From: Propionibacterium cyclohexanicum
GTDB lineage: Bacteria > Actinomycetota > Actinomycetes > Propionibacteriales > Propionibacteriaceae
Reading direction: 5' to 3'
Assembly (NCBI RefSeq): GCF_900111365.1
Contig: NZ_FOGZ01000002.1
Location: forward strand, 1 to 64,000
DNA length: 64,000 nt
Shown here: piece after piece, positions 44,969-53,402 of the stretch
Layout of the letters: each line of letters begins with the position of its first letter
Position numbering within the stretch: position 1 is the stretch's first letter
Translations under genes and position numbers: made by a program
The notes under the pieces: generated by a model
Database searches by the model: none
Seen by the model: only the letters and a program-made list of their open reading frames with translations
What the model was told of the DNA's origin: nothing

Positions 44969-46059
44969 CGGGGCATCCGCATCGGCTGATGCACCGACAG
45001 GCCCAGAGCCGTGATCCCGGCCCCCGCCCAGCGCTCGGTGATCCTGGCGGCATCGGTGCCCGTGTCGCACAGCACGATGCCGCAGTCTCCCCCGCCCGCC
45101 CCGGAGCTCTTCGCCGCCGCACCGGCCGACTCGGCGATCTCGACGAGCCGACGCAGCTTGGGGGTCTCGATGACAATCCCGGTGTGCTCGCTCAGCGCAT
45201 TGAGCAGCTCCCGGTTGCGGCTGAGCTGGACGAGGATCGTCGCCGCATCGCCCTCGTCGAACGCGGCAATGAGGGTGGCCACGCACTGGGCGCTGCGGGC
45301 GAGGAAGTCCTCGTAGTGCACCCCTCGGATGCCCTTGCGGGCCTGCACATCGCCCACCAGGCGCGAGGTGGAGGCCGGCGTGCCCGTCCAGCCGACGAGC
45401 AGCCGCAGCCCGCCGGGCGGGGTGAGCTCGCGCACCGACAGGCCCGGCCACGAGCGGGCGATCAACTCGGCGACGGGGACGTCGAAGCGCTGGGTCCGCA
45501 GCCACGAGCGGTCGAAGGAGGTATAGGCGATCCAACCACCGAAGAAGCTGGCGGCGATGTCCCCGCCAGAGCCGGAGCGCTGCACATCGTCGCTGGCCAT
45601 GAGGGCCAGCTTGAACATCTCCATCTCGCTCAGCTGCAAGCCGTAGAACTGCGCCATGGCGCGCACCGTGGCCACCGTCACCGCCGCCGAGGAGCCGAGC
45701 CCGAACTTGCGTCCGGACGCGTCGTCGAGCTCGCTGGTGATGTCGAGATCGAACAGCGTGAGCGGAGCACCCAGCGCGCGGGCGGCCTCTTCGACGACCC
45801 GGATCGCCGAGAGCACGAAACTGTAGGGGGTCTCCTCGTACTCGATGACCAGATCGCCGTCGAGTCGATGCCACACCAGAGGAAGGTTCTCGTACTGATC
45901 GGAACGGATGTGCCCGGCGTCGGTGGCGGCGACGACCCGCACCGTGATGTATCGGTCGATGGCAACCAGCACTGCTGGCTGCCCGGGCTCGACCACGGCA
46001 TACTCGCCGGCGATGTAGAGCTTTCCCGGGGCACGGACCTCAGCCACGCTCATCCTCAC
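44965..46059 (-). CDS. mvaK2: Phosphomevalonate kinase
   Basis: This is 364 residues from GTG 46059 (ATG 46053 is an alternative); the start overlaps mvaD by about 20 bases. GHMP-kinase motifs are APGKLYIAGEYAVVEPGQPA, KFGLGSSAAVTVATVRA (the ATP loop PxxxGLGSSAA) and SSGAGGGDCGIVL. The GEYAV opening and the short QRSGSGGDIAASFFGG segment fit phosphomevalonate kinase, and the operon order confirms it. It makes mevalonate 5-diphosphate. Confidence 0.93.
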   Translation of the reverse strand: MRMSVAEVRAPGKLYIAGEYAVVEPGQPAVLVAIDRYITVRVVAATDAGHIRSDQYENLPLVWHRLDGDLVIEYEETPYSFVLSAIRVVEEAARALGAPLTLFDLDITSELDDASGRKFGLGSSAAVTVATVRAMAQFYGLQLSEMEMFKLALMASDDVQRSGSGGDIAASFFGGWIAYTSFDRSWLRTQRFDVPVAELIARSWPGLSVRELTPPGGLRLLVGWTGTPASTSRLVGDVQARKGIRGVHYEDFLARSAQCVATLIAAFDEGDAATILVQLSRNRELLNALSEHTGIVIETPKLRRLVEIAESAGAAAKSSGAGGGDCGIVLCDTGTDAARITERWAGAGITALGLSVHQPMRMPR

Positions 46060-47047
46060 TGATCAGACGCGCGGCAGGGCCGCAGCAGTTCACCGACACG
46101 GGTATGTTCTCCAGTCTCGTTGACAGCCAGGCCGCCGCTTCGGTGGCCAGTTCGGCGCTGGTGACGACTTTCACATTCGGGCCGGCGTCCATTGTGGCCC
46201 ATACCGGCAGCCCGGCGTCCCGGGCCCGGTGCACCGCGTCCAGGACGCGCACGGTGTCGGGTTCCCAGTACACGATCGCCGGGCGGGCCGAGATCATGGT
46301 GGCGTGCATGCCCAGGGCATTGCCCTCGAAGATCGTCCCCGCGGCCCCCAGATCGCCGGCACGCAGGGCACTCAGCGCGTCCTCGAGATCGACTGCGCTG
46401 CGCTGCACCCATGCCTCGTAGAGCGGGGAGCTCGCCACGGTGCGGCGCATGGCCTCCCGACTCGAGATCGCCTTGCGCCCGGCGTTCACCTGGGCGACGA
46501 GCACCGCCAGCGGAATCGGACAGTCCAGTGGCTCGGCGAACGAGCTCAGATCGTCGTGACCGGCCCGCCACACCACCAGACCTCCGAAGATCGAGCGGCA
46601 GGCTGACCCCGAACCCCGCCTGGCGAGTCGAGACAGCTCGCGGCTGGACAGCTCCAGGCCCGCGGCGGCCGACGCAGCGAGTGCCAGGGCCGCGAATCCG
46701 GATGCCGAACTCGCCAGCCCGGCGGCGGTCGGTCCGTCGTTGCGTGAGTCGACCTGGGCGTGCTGCTCGATGCCCGCGAGACCGCGGACGATGTCGAGGA
46801 AGCGGCTGACCCGACGAAGTGCTTCCCCGGACTGCTCCTCGCCGTCCAGCGACAGGCTGTCGGACCGGGCCCCGGTGAAGGTGACCGTGGTCGTGGTGGC
46901 CAGCCCGTCCAGGGTCAGGGACAGGCTTGAGGTGCGGGGCAGCACCAGCGTCTCGTCGGCCTTGCCCCAGTACTTGATGAGCGCGATGTTCGCGTGGGCG
47001 ACTGCGGTCGCCCGGCCGGGCCCGAAAGACCTGGACGCCGTGCTCAC
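46040..47047 (-). CDS. mvaD: Diphosphomevalonate decarboxylase
   Basis: This is 335 residues with ATG at 47047 overlapping the mevalonate kinase stop. ATAVAHANIALIKYWGKADE, LPRTSSLSLTLDGLATTTTV, NDGPTAAGLASSASGFAALA and SGSACRSIFGGLVVW are the classic boxes, and AGPNVKVV carries the region of the catalytic Asp (TMDAGPN). It converts mevalonate diphosphate to isopentenyl diphosphate with ATP. Confidence 0.95.
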   Translation of the reverse strand: MSTASRSFGPGRATAVAHANIALIKYWGKADETLVLPRTSSLSLTLDGLATTTTVTFTGARSDSLSLDGEEQSGEALRRVSRFLDIVRGLAGIEQHAQVDSRNDGPTAAGLASSASGFAALALAASAAAGLELSSRELSRLARRGSGSACRSIFGGLVVWRAGHDDLSSFAEPLDCPIPLAVLVAQVNAGRKAISSREAMRRTVASSPLYEAWVQRSAVDLEDALSALRAGDLGAAGTIFEGNALGMHATMISARPAIVYWEPDTVRVLDAVHRARDAGLPVWATMDAGPNVKVVTSAELATEAAAWLSTRLENIPVSVNCCGPAARLISEDERG

Positions 47048-48030
47048 GCCGTCACCTCGACCGGCTGGAGCGGATGGATCCAGGTCGCCACCGCACCCGC
47101 GCCTGTCAGTGCAGAGCGGACCTGCTGGGCGATCCGGGCGGTGGGCGCCAGCGAGATGACACAGCCTCCCAGTCCTCCCCCGGTCAGCTTCGCGCCGAGC
47201 GCCCCGGCCCGGATCGCGGCGTCATTGAGTACGTCGAGTCTCTCGTGGCTGACCCCCAGGCTCGTGAGCAGCTGCTGGGCGTGGTTCATCGCCTCGCCCA
47301 GGGGATGAACATTGCCCTCGGCCACATCGCGCAGGGCCTGCCGGGCGAGTCCTCCCAGGTCCGCCAGGAGCTCGCCCACCGCACCCGGCTCCCGCTCGTA
47401 GCGCTCGCGCACCCCCGTCACGGCAACGCGGGTGCTGCCACGGATCCCTGAATCGGCGACCACCAGGTGGGCATCGAGCTTCATCTGCACGAGTTCCATG
47501 CGCCCCGACTCGAAACGGACCGGCCCCTGTGCCGCGGTGACCGCTGCGTCCAGCCCGGAAGGTTGCCCGTGGGCCACCTGTTCTGCCTGCTGGGTCAGCT
47601 CGAACAGCTCTGCTGGGCTGGCCGATACGCCGAAGGCGCCGAGCACTGCCCGGATCACCGCGCCGGCGGATGCTGCGGACGAGCCCATCCCCCGTTCCGG
47701 CGGGAAATCGCTGACCGTCTCGATATCGAGCCGGGCGTGGGGTTGCCCCACCCTTTCGAGAGCGACGTCGACGGCCCGTCGCAGGCAGGCGAAGCGCCGG
47801 CCCGAGGCGGCGAGCTCGCCGCGATAGTCCAGGCTGCGCAGCATGGGGACACCGGCCGCTGGACGGACCTGGGCGTGCATTCGCAGGCTACGCAGCGGGA
47901 GCGCAAGGGCCGGATGGCCATAGACGACCGAGTGTTCACCGAACAGAATGATCTTGGCCCAGGTGTCCCCGGAACCAGCGTGGGGCGACAATTGCACCGT
48001 CGATGCCTTTCCCGGTGGCCGGCGGCGCAC
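47044..48030 (-). CDS. mvaK1: Mevalonate kinase
   Basis: This is 328 residues from GTG 48030, or 317 from GTG 47997; the latter has GGGAAAGG at a good distance and is likely the true start. WAKIILFGEHSVVYGHPALA, ERGMGSSAASAGAVIRAVLG and GAKLTGGGLGGCVISL are the three GHMP motifs, and the GEHSVVYG form is that of mevalonate kinase. It is the first gene of the four-gene operon; the enzymes making mevalonate (HMG-CoA synthase, reductase) are not in the window. Confidence 0.95.
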   Translation of the reverse strand: MRRRPPGKASTVQLSPHAGSGDTWAKIILFGEHSVVYGHPALALPLRSLRMHAQVRPAAGVPMLRSLDYRGELAASGRRFACLRRAVDVALERVGQPHARLDIETVSDFPPERGMGSSAASAGAVIRAVLGAFGVSASPAELFELTQQAEQVAHGQPSGLDAAVTAAQGPVRFESGRMELVQMKLDAHLVVADSGIRGSTRVAVTGVRERYEREPGAVGELLADLGGLARQALRDVAEGNVHPLGEAMNHAQQLLTSLGVSHERLDVLNDAAIRAGALGAKLTGGGLGGCVISLAPTARIAQQVRSALTGAGAVATWIHPLQPVEVTA

Positions 48031-48142
48031 CGTTGCAGCCCCCGACCGGGGGGTGCATGACTCACAGCAAGATTAGGGGCCACGGTCAACTGCACGTCAC
48101 CTGGTCCCCGGTGCAGGGGCATCTCCATCGCGCACTCCTGCC

Positions 48143-49087
48143 TCAGCTGGGGCGGGCGCGGGCGGTGATCGCCCTGCCCAGGGGAGTCACCACCGAAGCG
48201 ATACCCACACCGGCGATGCCCCCTGCGAGCAGCACGCCGAGCACGGTGCGCACAGAAGGCGCCACGGCGTCGAAACTGGCCACCAGCGCAGCGTCCAGCA
48301 GCATCCCCTGCCCGAGCAGCACCAGTGCCGCGGTCGTGACCGCCAGCTGCACCACGGCATAGCCGAGGGCCGTCGGGATCGTCCACCCCCGGCGGCGAAA
48401 GACCAGTACCTCGATGGCTGCGCTGAGCGCGAGGGCGACGAACAGGGCAGACATCCACCAGGGCCACAGCGAGGAGGCGAAGACGCACAAGCCCTCACCG
48501 TTCCAGCCCAGGAAGCGATCCCACACGATAGCGCCCGCGAACAGCGCAGAGGCCACCAGCGAGCCGACGAGTTCACCGACCGATCCGGAGTCCTCAGGTG
48601 CCTGCGGCAACTGTTCGGGTTCCCAAGAAGCGCCCACCGATTCAGTGGCGCCGGCGCGCTCGAGGACGAAGAACACGAGGGTGGTCCAGAAGACGATGTG
48701 CACGCCAGTCTGCAGGACACCCACCGCAGTGCCACCCGCCGTTGCGCCGATGCTCGCGCCCGCGAGCAGCTGACCCAGTGCCATACCGGCCGCGGTGAGC
48801 GGGAGGATGATCCACAGGAGCGCCCGGAGCAGTCGCACCCAGGAGGCGTACAACCGCGGACCGACGACCCACAGCGGCCGATCGGTGAAGCGGGAGGCCA
48901 ACACGAGCGGGTCGCCCAACTCGACGAGCACGGCCCGCTCTGCGCTTCGCAAGGACTCGCCATCGGCAATCCGCGCCTCGACCTGGTCGGTGATCGAGGC
49001 GGACAGTTCTGCGCCGACATCGCGGCGGGCGGCGGGTGGCACCGTGCGGGTCACGGCGGCCACATAGCGTTCGGTGTAGCTGGTCAT
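48143..49087 (-). CDS. HAAS-domain membrane protein paired with PadR regulator
   Basis: This is 314 residues with ATG at 49087, one base after the PadR stop. The N-terminal helical domain TSYTERYVAAVTRTVPPAAR, DVGAELSASITDQVEARIA, AVLVELGDPLVLASRF is the HAAS (permease-prefix) domain that interacts with PadR-like proteins. Six or seven membrane helices follow. The pair is a known type of one-component signalling unit; the signal is unknown. Confidence 0.75.
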   Translation of the reverse strand: MTSYTERYVAAVTRTVPPAARRDVGAELSASITDQVEARIADGESLRSAERAVLVELGDPLVLASRFTDRPLWVVGPRLYASWVRLLRALLWIILPLTAAGMALGQLLAGASIGATAGGTAVGVLQTGVHIVFWTTLVFFVLERAGATESVGASWEPEQLPQAPEDSGSVGELVGSLVASALFAGAIVWDRFLGWNGEGLCVFASSLWPWWMSALFVALALSAAIEVLVFRRRGWTIPTALGYAVVQLAVTTAALVLLGQGMLLDAALVASFDAVAPSVRTVLGVLLAGGIAGVGIASVVTPLGRAITARARPS

Positions 49088-49088
49088 G

Positions 49089-49421
49089 TCAACCCTCCTG
49101 GGGCAGCGCGGCGATCGCCTTCGAGATCGCCTGGAACTCCTGGTCGAGCCGTTGGGCAAGGCGGGAACCGGCGGGCGAGGTGCGATAGAACTTGCGGGGA
49201 CGTGTGTCCTCGGTGTTCCACTCGCTGTCGAGGAAGCCCTGCTTCTCCAGACGCCGCAGCAGCGGATACAGCGTGTTCGCGTCCGTCGCGAAGCCCGCAT
49301 CGTCGAGCTGCTGAAGCAGGTTGTAGCCATATCCGGGCACCGCCAGGATCCGCAGGCAGGCGAGTACGACGGTGCCCCGCCGCAGCTCCTGCAGGTGTCC
49401 TTCGAGGGCTACGGATCCCAT
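49089..49421 (-). CDS. PadR-family transcriptional regulator
   Basis: This is 110 residues with ATG at 49421. LQELRRGTVVLACLRILAVP GYGYNLLQQL, TDANTLYPLLRRLEKQGFLD and FYRTSPAGSRLAQRL form the winged HTH and dimer helix of PadR. A strong palindrome overlaps the promoter just upstream, which implies autorepression of the PadR-HAAS operon. Confidence 0.9.
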   Translation of the reverse strand: MGSVALEGHLQELRRGTVVLACLRILAVPGYGYNLLQQLDDAGFATDANTLYPLLRRLEKQGFLDSEWNTEDTRPRKFYRTSPAGSRLAQRLDQEFQAISKAIAALPQEG

Positions 49422-49431
49422 GTCACCAACT

Positions 49432-49452
49432 ATAGTGTGTCTGACACATTAT
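49432..49452. promoter_or_regulatory. PadR operator candidate
   Basis: ATAGTGTGTCTGACACATTAT is a 21-base dyad: ATA/TAT and TGTGTC/GACACA pair around a central T, with one mismatched position in each arm. It begins 11 bases upstream of the PadR start codon, where a repressor site is expected. Confidence 0.75.
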
Positions 49453-49683
49453 CGGAAACGACGCAGACCAGACGCTCCCGGGCAGCTGACCGAAGGTGAA
49501 CAGTGCGTGAACCGTAATTTCATCTACAAGCGTCGTGCGGACGAAGCGTTCATAACTGGCTAGCCTGCTCCTGACAACACATCCGTCCGCCCCTCCCAGA
49601 ACCGCGGTCTGTGGTCGCCGAACTCCGGCAGTCCCATGGGCCGCCACCCGCTACCGAGTGCCACCCCTCATGAAGGACCAACA

Positions 49684-50715
49684 GTGAAGATCACACAATC
49701 AAGAGTCATCGCGACAGGACTGGCCTTCGCCAGTGCCCTCGCCCTGTGCGCCTGTGGCGTGAGCCAGAACGCCGCCTCGGGCACCAACGGCTCGGCCTCG
49801 GCGTCGGCGAGCGCTGCGGCCTGCGTCGGCACGAGCGATCCCGCGGCCGCCGCGCCCACCAAGCTGACCCTCGCTCTCGTGCCCTCGGGCGACGCCACCA
49901 AGCTCGTCGAATCGGTCAAGCCGCTGGCATCAGCCCTGAGCAGCAGGCTCGGTATCCCCGTCGAGGGCGTCGTCACCGCCGACTACCAGGCCGCCGTGGA
50001 GGCCATCGGCTCCAATCAGGCTCAGATCGGCATGCTCCCCTCGCTGCAGATGAGCCAGGCCTGCGACAAATACGGCGCCGTTCCCGCTCTCCAGACCTTG
50101 CGGCAGGGAAAGAGCACATATGCCGCCCAGATGTTCACCAACAATCCGGACAAGTACTGCTCCGACACGCCCAAGCCCGGGGCGAACGGCATGCTCTACT
50201 GCAACGGCACCGAGTCGGGCAATGGCCCGGCCGGGCTCGATTCCATCACCAAGGTGAAAGGCGCCAAGGTGGCGATGCTCTCGGCCGCGTCGCCGGCCGG
50301 CTACATCTTCCCGGTGGCAGCCCTCAAGGCGAAGGGCGTCTCCGTCGGCGACGTCACCCCGGTCAAGGTGACCGCCAACGATGCCTCGGTCCTTGCGGTG
50401 TACAAGGGTGATGCCGAGGTGGGCTTCAGCTACTGGGACGCCCGTACGGTCGTCAAGAAGGACAACCCCGACGTAGGAAACAAGGTCGTCGTGTTCGCCC
50501 TGACCGACGAGGTTCCCAATGACGGCATGTCGATCACCGGCAAGATGAGCGCACAGTGGCAGGACAAGGTGAAGAACGCCATGCTCGATTACGCCGGCAC
50601 TCCCGACGGGGTGAAGACGCTCACCGCCATCTACCAGATCACCGGCATGAAGCCAGCCGACGTCGAGGCCCTTGGCCAGACGCAGGCCGCCGCCCGGTCG
50701 ATCGGACTGGGCTGA
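49684..50715 (+). CDS. phnD: Phosphonate-type ABC transporter substrate-binding lipoprotein
   Basis: This is 343 residues from GTG 49684 behind AAGGA. The signal peptide ends in the lipobox LALCAC (Cys at about 23), followed by a Ser/Ala linker. LTLALVPSGDATKLVESVKP, GVVTADYQAAVEAIGSNQAQ IGMLP and SPAGYIFPVAALKAKG are PhnD/PtxB traits. It binds a phosphonate, phosphite or phosphate ester outside the cell. It is first of four transporter genes. Confidence 0.88.
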   Translation: MKITQSRVIATGLAFASALALCACGVSQNAASGTNGSASASASAAACVGTSDPAAAAPTKLTLALVPSGDATKLVESVKPLASALSSRLGIPVEGVVTADYQAAVEAIGSNQAQIGMLPSLQMSQACDKYGAVPALQTLRQGKSTYAAQMFTNNPDKYCSDTPKPGANGMLYCNGTESGNGPAGLDSITKVKGAKVAMLSAASPAGYIFPVAALKAKGVSVGDVTPVKVTANDASVLAVYKGDAEVGFSYWDARTVVKKDNPDVGNKVVVFALTDEVPNDGMSITGKMSAQWQDKVKNAMLDYAGTPDGVKTLTAIYQITGMKPADVEALGQTQAAARSIGLG

Positions 50716-50719
50716 TCCC

Positions 50720-51529
50720 ATGACGCGCACCGGGGCGGACATCCGCATCCGTCATGTCGGGGTCACCTATCCCAACGGCTTCACCGCCTTGCGCGATGTG
50801 AGCCTCGACATTCCGGCCGGCCAGATGGTCGGTATCGTCGGCCTGTCTGGGGCAGGCAAGTCCACCCTGGTGCGCACCATCAATGGGCTCGTACCGATCA
50901 CCAGCGGCACCATCACGCTCGGCGATCACGAGCTGCGCCCCGCCGGCCAGCGCCAGATGGCATCGCGGGAACTGCGCCAGCTGCGTTCCTCGGTGGGAAT
51001 GGTCTTCCAGAGCTTCAACCTCGTGAAGCGCACCAGCGTCCTCAACAATGTGATGATGGGCCGGCTGTACCACAATCCGGCCTGGCGAGTCCTGCTTGCC
51101 GCGTGGTCAAAGGACGATGTCGAACTGGCCATGCAGGCCCTGGAGCGCGTCGAGATCGTGTCGAAGGCCTACGAGAAGGCAGCCAGCCTCTCCGGCGGCC
51201 AGCAGCAGCGGGTGGCCATTGCCCGCACCCTCACCCAGCAGCCGCGAGTGATCCTGGCCGACGAACCGGTCGCCTCACTCGATCCCCCCACCTCCCACGT
51301 CGTCATGCGCGATCTGCAGCGCATCTGTTCCGATCTGGGCATCACCGTGCTCGTCAACCTGCATTTCCTCGACCTGGCCAGGCGCTATTGCGAGCGCCTG
51401 GTGGGCCTGCGCGCCGGAGAGGTGATCTTCGATGGCCCGGTGGCCGATGCGAGCGAGTCGGTCTTCGAGGAGATCTACGGACGCTCCTTGAGCGCCGAGG
51501 ACGTCCTGGACTCGGGGGTGAGGCTGTGA
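50720..51529 (+). CDS. phnC: Phosphonate-type ABC transporter ATPase
   Basis: This is 269 residues with ATG at 50720. Walker A is [13 protein letters not shown]-loop [20 protein letters not shown], signature [15 protein letters not shown] and Walker [15 protein letters not shown]. The stretch [13 protein letters not shown] after the Q-loop is characteristic of PhnC. Its stop overlaps the next GTG (GTGA). Confidence 0.93.
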   Translation: MTRTGADIRIRHVGVTYPNGFTALRDVSLDIPAGQMVGIVGLSGAGKSTLVRTINGLVPITSGTITLGDHELRPAGQRQMASRELRQLRSSVGMVFQSFNLVKRTSVLNNVMMGRLYHNPAWRVLLAAWSKDDVELAMQALERVEIVSKAYEKAASLSGGQQQRVAIARTLTQQPRVILADEPVASLDPPTSHVVMRDLQRICSDLGITVLVNLHFLDLARRYCERLVGLRAGEVIFDGPVADASESVFEEIYGRSLSAEDVLDSGVRL

Positions 51530-52335
51530 TCCCCGTCGATGGGAGCGGGCAGCGGCCGACGGCTCGGCCCAGCAGGCCCGACCACAGGCTGCGAACCGGC
51601 ATTGTGATCGTGCTCGTCATGGCCATCACAGTGTGGTCGGCCCGCGGCATCGACGTGGATCCGGCGGCGATCCTCGCCAATTGGCCCAATGCCGTCGGCA
51701 ATCTCGTCCAGCTCTTCCAGCCCGACTACAGCTTCTTCCCCCAGACTCTTCCCGCTCTGGTGGAAACCCTCCAGATGGCCGTCATCGCCACAGCCGTCGG
51801 CTCAGCGCTCTCCCTGCCGCTGGCATTCGGGGCATCGCGCGCCGCGAACCCGAATCTCACCGTGCTACGCGTCGTGCGTTTCGTCATGAACCTGGTGCGC
51901 TCGGTTCCCGACATCCTCTACGCGGCAATCCTGGTGGCCATCGTCGGCGTGGGGGCGCTGGCCGGCATCCTGGCTCTCGTGCTGTTCAATATCGGCATCA
52001 TCGTCAAGCTGGTGTCCGAGGCGCTGGACGGCCAGGACCTCGGCGCTCAGGAGGCTGCGCTGGCTGCCGGAGGCAGCTGGTTCGGGGCCAACAGGATGAG
52101 CCTGCTGCCCCAGATCCTGCCCAGTTTCGCCTCGCAGGTGCTGTACACCTTCGAGCTGAATATCCGGGCCTCGACGGTGATCGGCCTGGTGGGCGCCGGC
52201 GGGCTGGGCCTTCTCATCGACAATGTGCGCAACTACTTCCTCTACCACTATCTCTCGCTCATCATCGTGGAGATCCTGGTGCTCGTCGTCCTGCTCGAGG
52301 GCTTCTCCTCCTGGCTGCGGAAGAAGTTGCTGTGA
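51526..52335 (+). CDS. phnE: Phosphonate-type ABC transporter permease 1
   Basis: This is 269 residues from GTG 51526. PDYSFFPQTLPALVETLQMA is the PhnE start of the membrane domain; SVPDILYAAILVAIVGVGAL and the EAA loop DLGAQEAALAAGGSWFGANR contact PhnC. FELNIRASTVIGLVGAGGLG is the strongest family signature. It pairs with the second PhnE. Confidence 0.92.
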   Translation: MIPVDGSGQRPTARPSRPDHRLRTGIVIVLVMAITVWSARGIDVDPAAILANWPNAVGNLVQLFQPDYSFFPQTLPALVETLQMAVIATAVGSALSLPLAFGASRAANPNLTVLRVVRFVMNLVRSVPDILYAAILVAIVGVGALAGILALVLFNIGIIVKLVSEALDGQDLGAQEAALAAGGSWFGANRMSLLPQILPSFASQVLYTFELNIRASTVIGLVGAGGLGLLIDNVRNYFLYHYLSLIIVEILVLVVLLEGFSSWLRKKLL

Positions 52336-53216
52336 GCGCCACTGCAGGGTCGGTGCGTCCCGTGAGGCCCGCGAACTGGGGCCAGCGGGCAGCCTGGTGG
52401 CTGGTCTCGCTCATCGTGGTGGCGGCATTCTGGTCGGTGCGCATCAAGTGGTCGGCGCTGCTCGACTTCCCCGGTCAGTCCGCGAAGTATCTGCGGGCGC
52501 TGTTCGTGCCGCCGGCCTGGCACAAGGCCGGCGAGGCCTTCTCGTCGATGATTCTGTCGGTTCAGATGGCCTGGTTCGGCACCGTGCTGGGCATCGTCGT
52601 CTCGTTCCCGCTCAGCTTTCTCGCGGCCAGGCCCCTGGCCCCCCTCGGTGTGCGGCTCCCGCTGCGCGGCCTGTTCGCGATCATCCGGGCCGTGCCCGAG
52701 GTGGTCACCGCGATCCTCATCTTGTCGGTGACCGGCCTGACCCCCTTCACCGGGGCCCTGGCGCTGGCCATCGGCTCGATCGGGACGCTCGGCAAATGGG
52801 GATATGAGGCGTTCGAGGCCGCCGAGAGCGGACCGCTGGAGGCCATCCGCACGAGCGGCGGCGGCATGGTTGCCCTGCTGCGCTGGGGCGTGTGGCCCAG
52901 CTCGGCCCCCGAGGTGCTGTCCTTCTGGCTCTACCGCTTCGAGATCAATGTGCGCGCCTCGGCGATCCTGGGACTCATCGGCGCAGGCGGTATCGGCAAG
53001 ATGCTCCAGGACAACGTGCAGTTCCGCAACTGGGATGTCGTGGGCATGCTGCTCCTCGTCGTCATCATCGTGACGATGGCCATCGACCAGATTTCCGGAG
53101 CGGTGCGGGTCCGGCTGGTGAGCGGGAGGTGGGAACTGCCGCTCGTGCGCCGGTTAGCATCGGGCGGTGCGCCACGCCGCAAAGGCCTCTCACCGGAGGC
53201 AACGCCGCCCGGGTGA
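52332..53216 (+). CDS. phnE: Phosphonate-type ABC transporter permease 2
   Basis: This is 294 residues from GTG 52332, overlapping phnE1 by 4 bases. It keeps the family order: MAWFGTVLGIVVSFPLSFLA, FAIIRAVPEVVTAILILSVT, EAFEAAESGPLEAIRTSGGG and RFEINVRASAILGLIGAGGI. The duplicated permease implies a heterodimeric channel. No C-P lyase, phnX or ptxD gene is in the window. Confidence 0.92.
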   Translation: MSATAGSVRPVRPANWGQRAAWWLVSLIVVAAFWSVRIKWSALLDFPGQSAKYLRALFVPPAWHKAGEAFSSMILSVQMAWFGTVLGIVVSFPLSFLAARPLAPLGVRLPLRGLFAIIRAVPEVVTAILILSVTGLTPFTGALALAIGSIGTLGKWGYEAFEAAESGPLEAIRTSGGGMVALLRWGVWPSSAPEVLSFWLYRFEINVRASAILGLIGAGGIGKMLQDNVQFRNWDVVGMLLLVVIIVTMAIDQISGAVRVRLVSGRWELPLVRRLASGGAPRRKGLSPEATPPG

Positions 53217-53402
53217 GCCTGAGCCGGTCGCGCGCTGGCCGGGACGGCGCCTGGGCAGGCGCGCCGCGGTTCCCCGAAGCTGTTCGGAAGGGAATGTTGC
53301 AAGCGCGTTAAAGGTAGATTTCAAGTCGTCAATTCATACTCTGAGTCTGATTCAGTGGGTTCAGCGGTCCTCCCGGATCGCCGAGACCCATCGGAGGATT
53401 CC

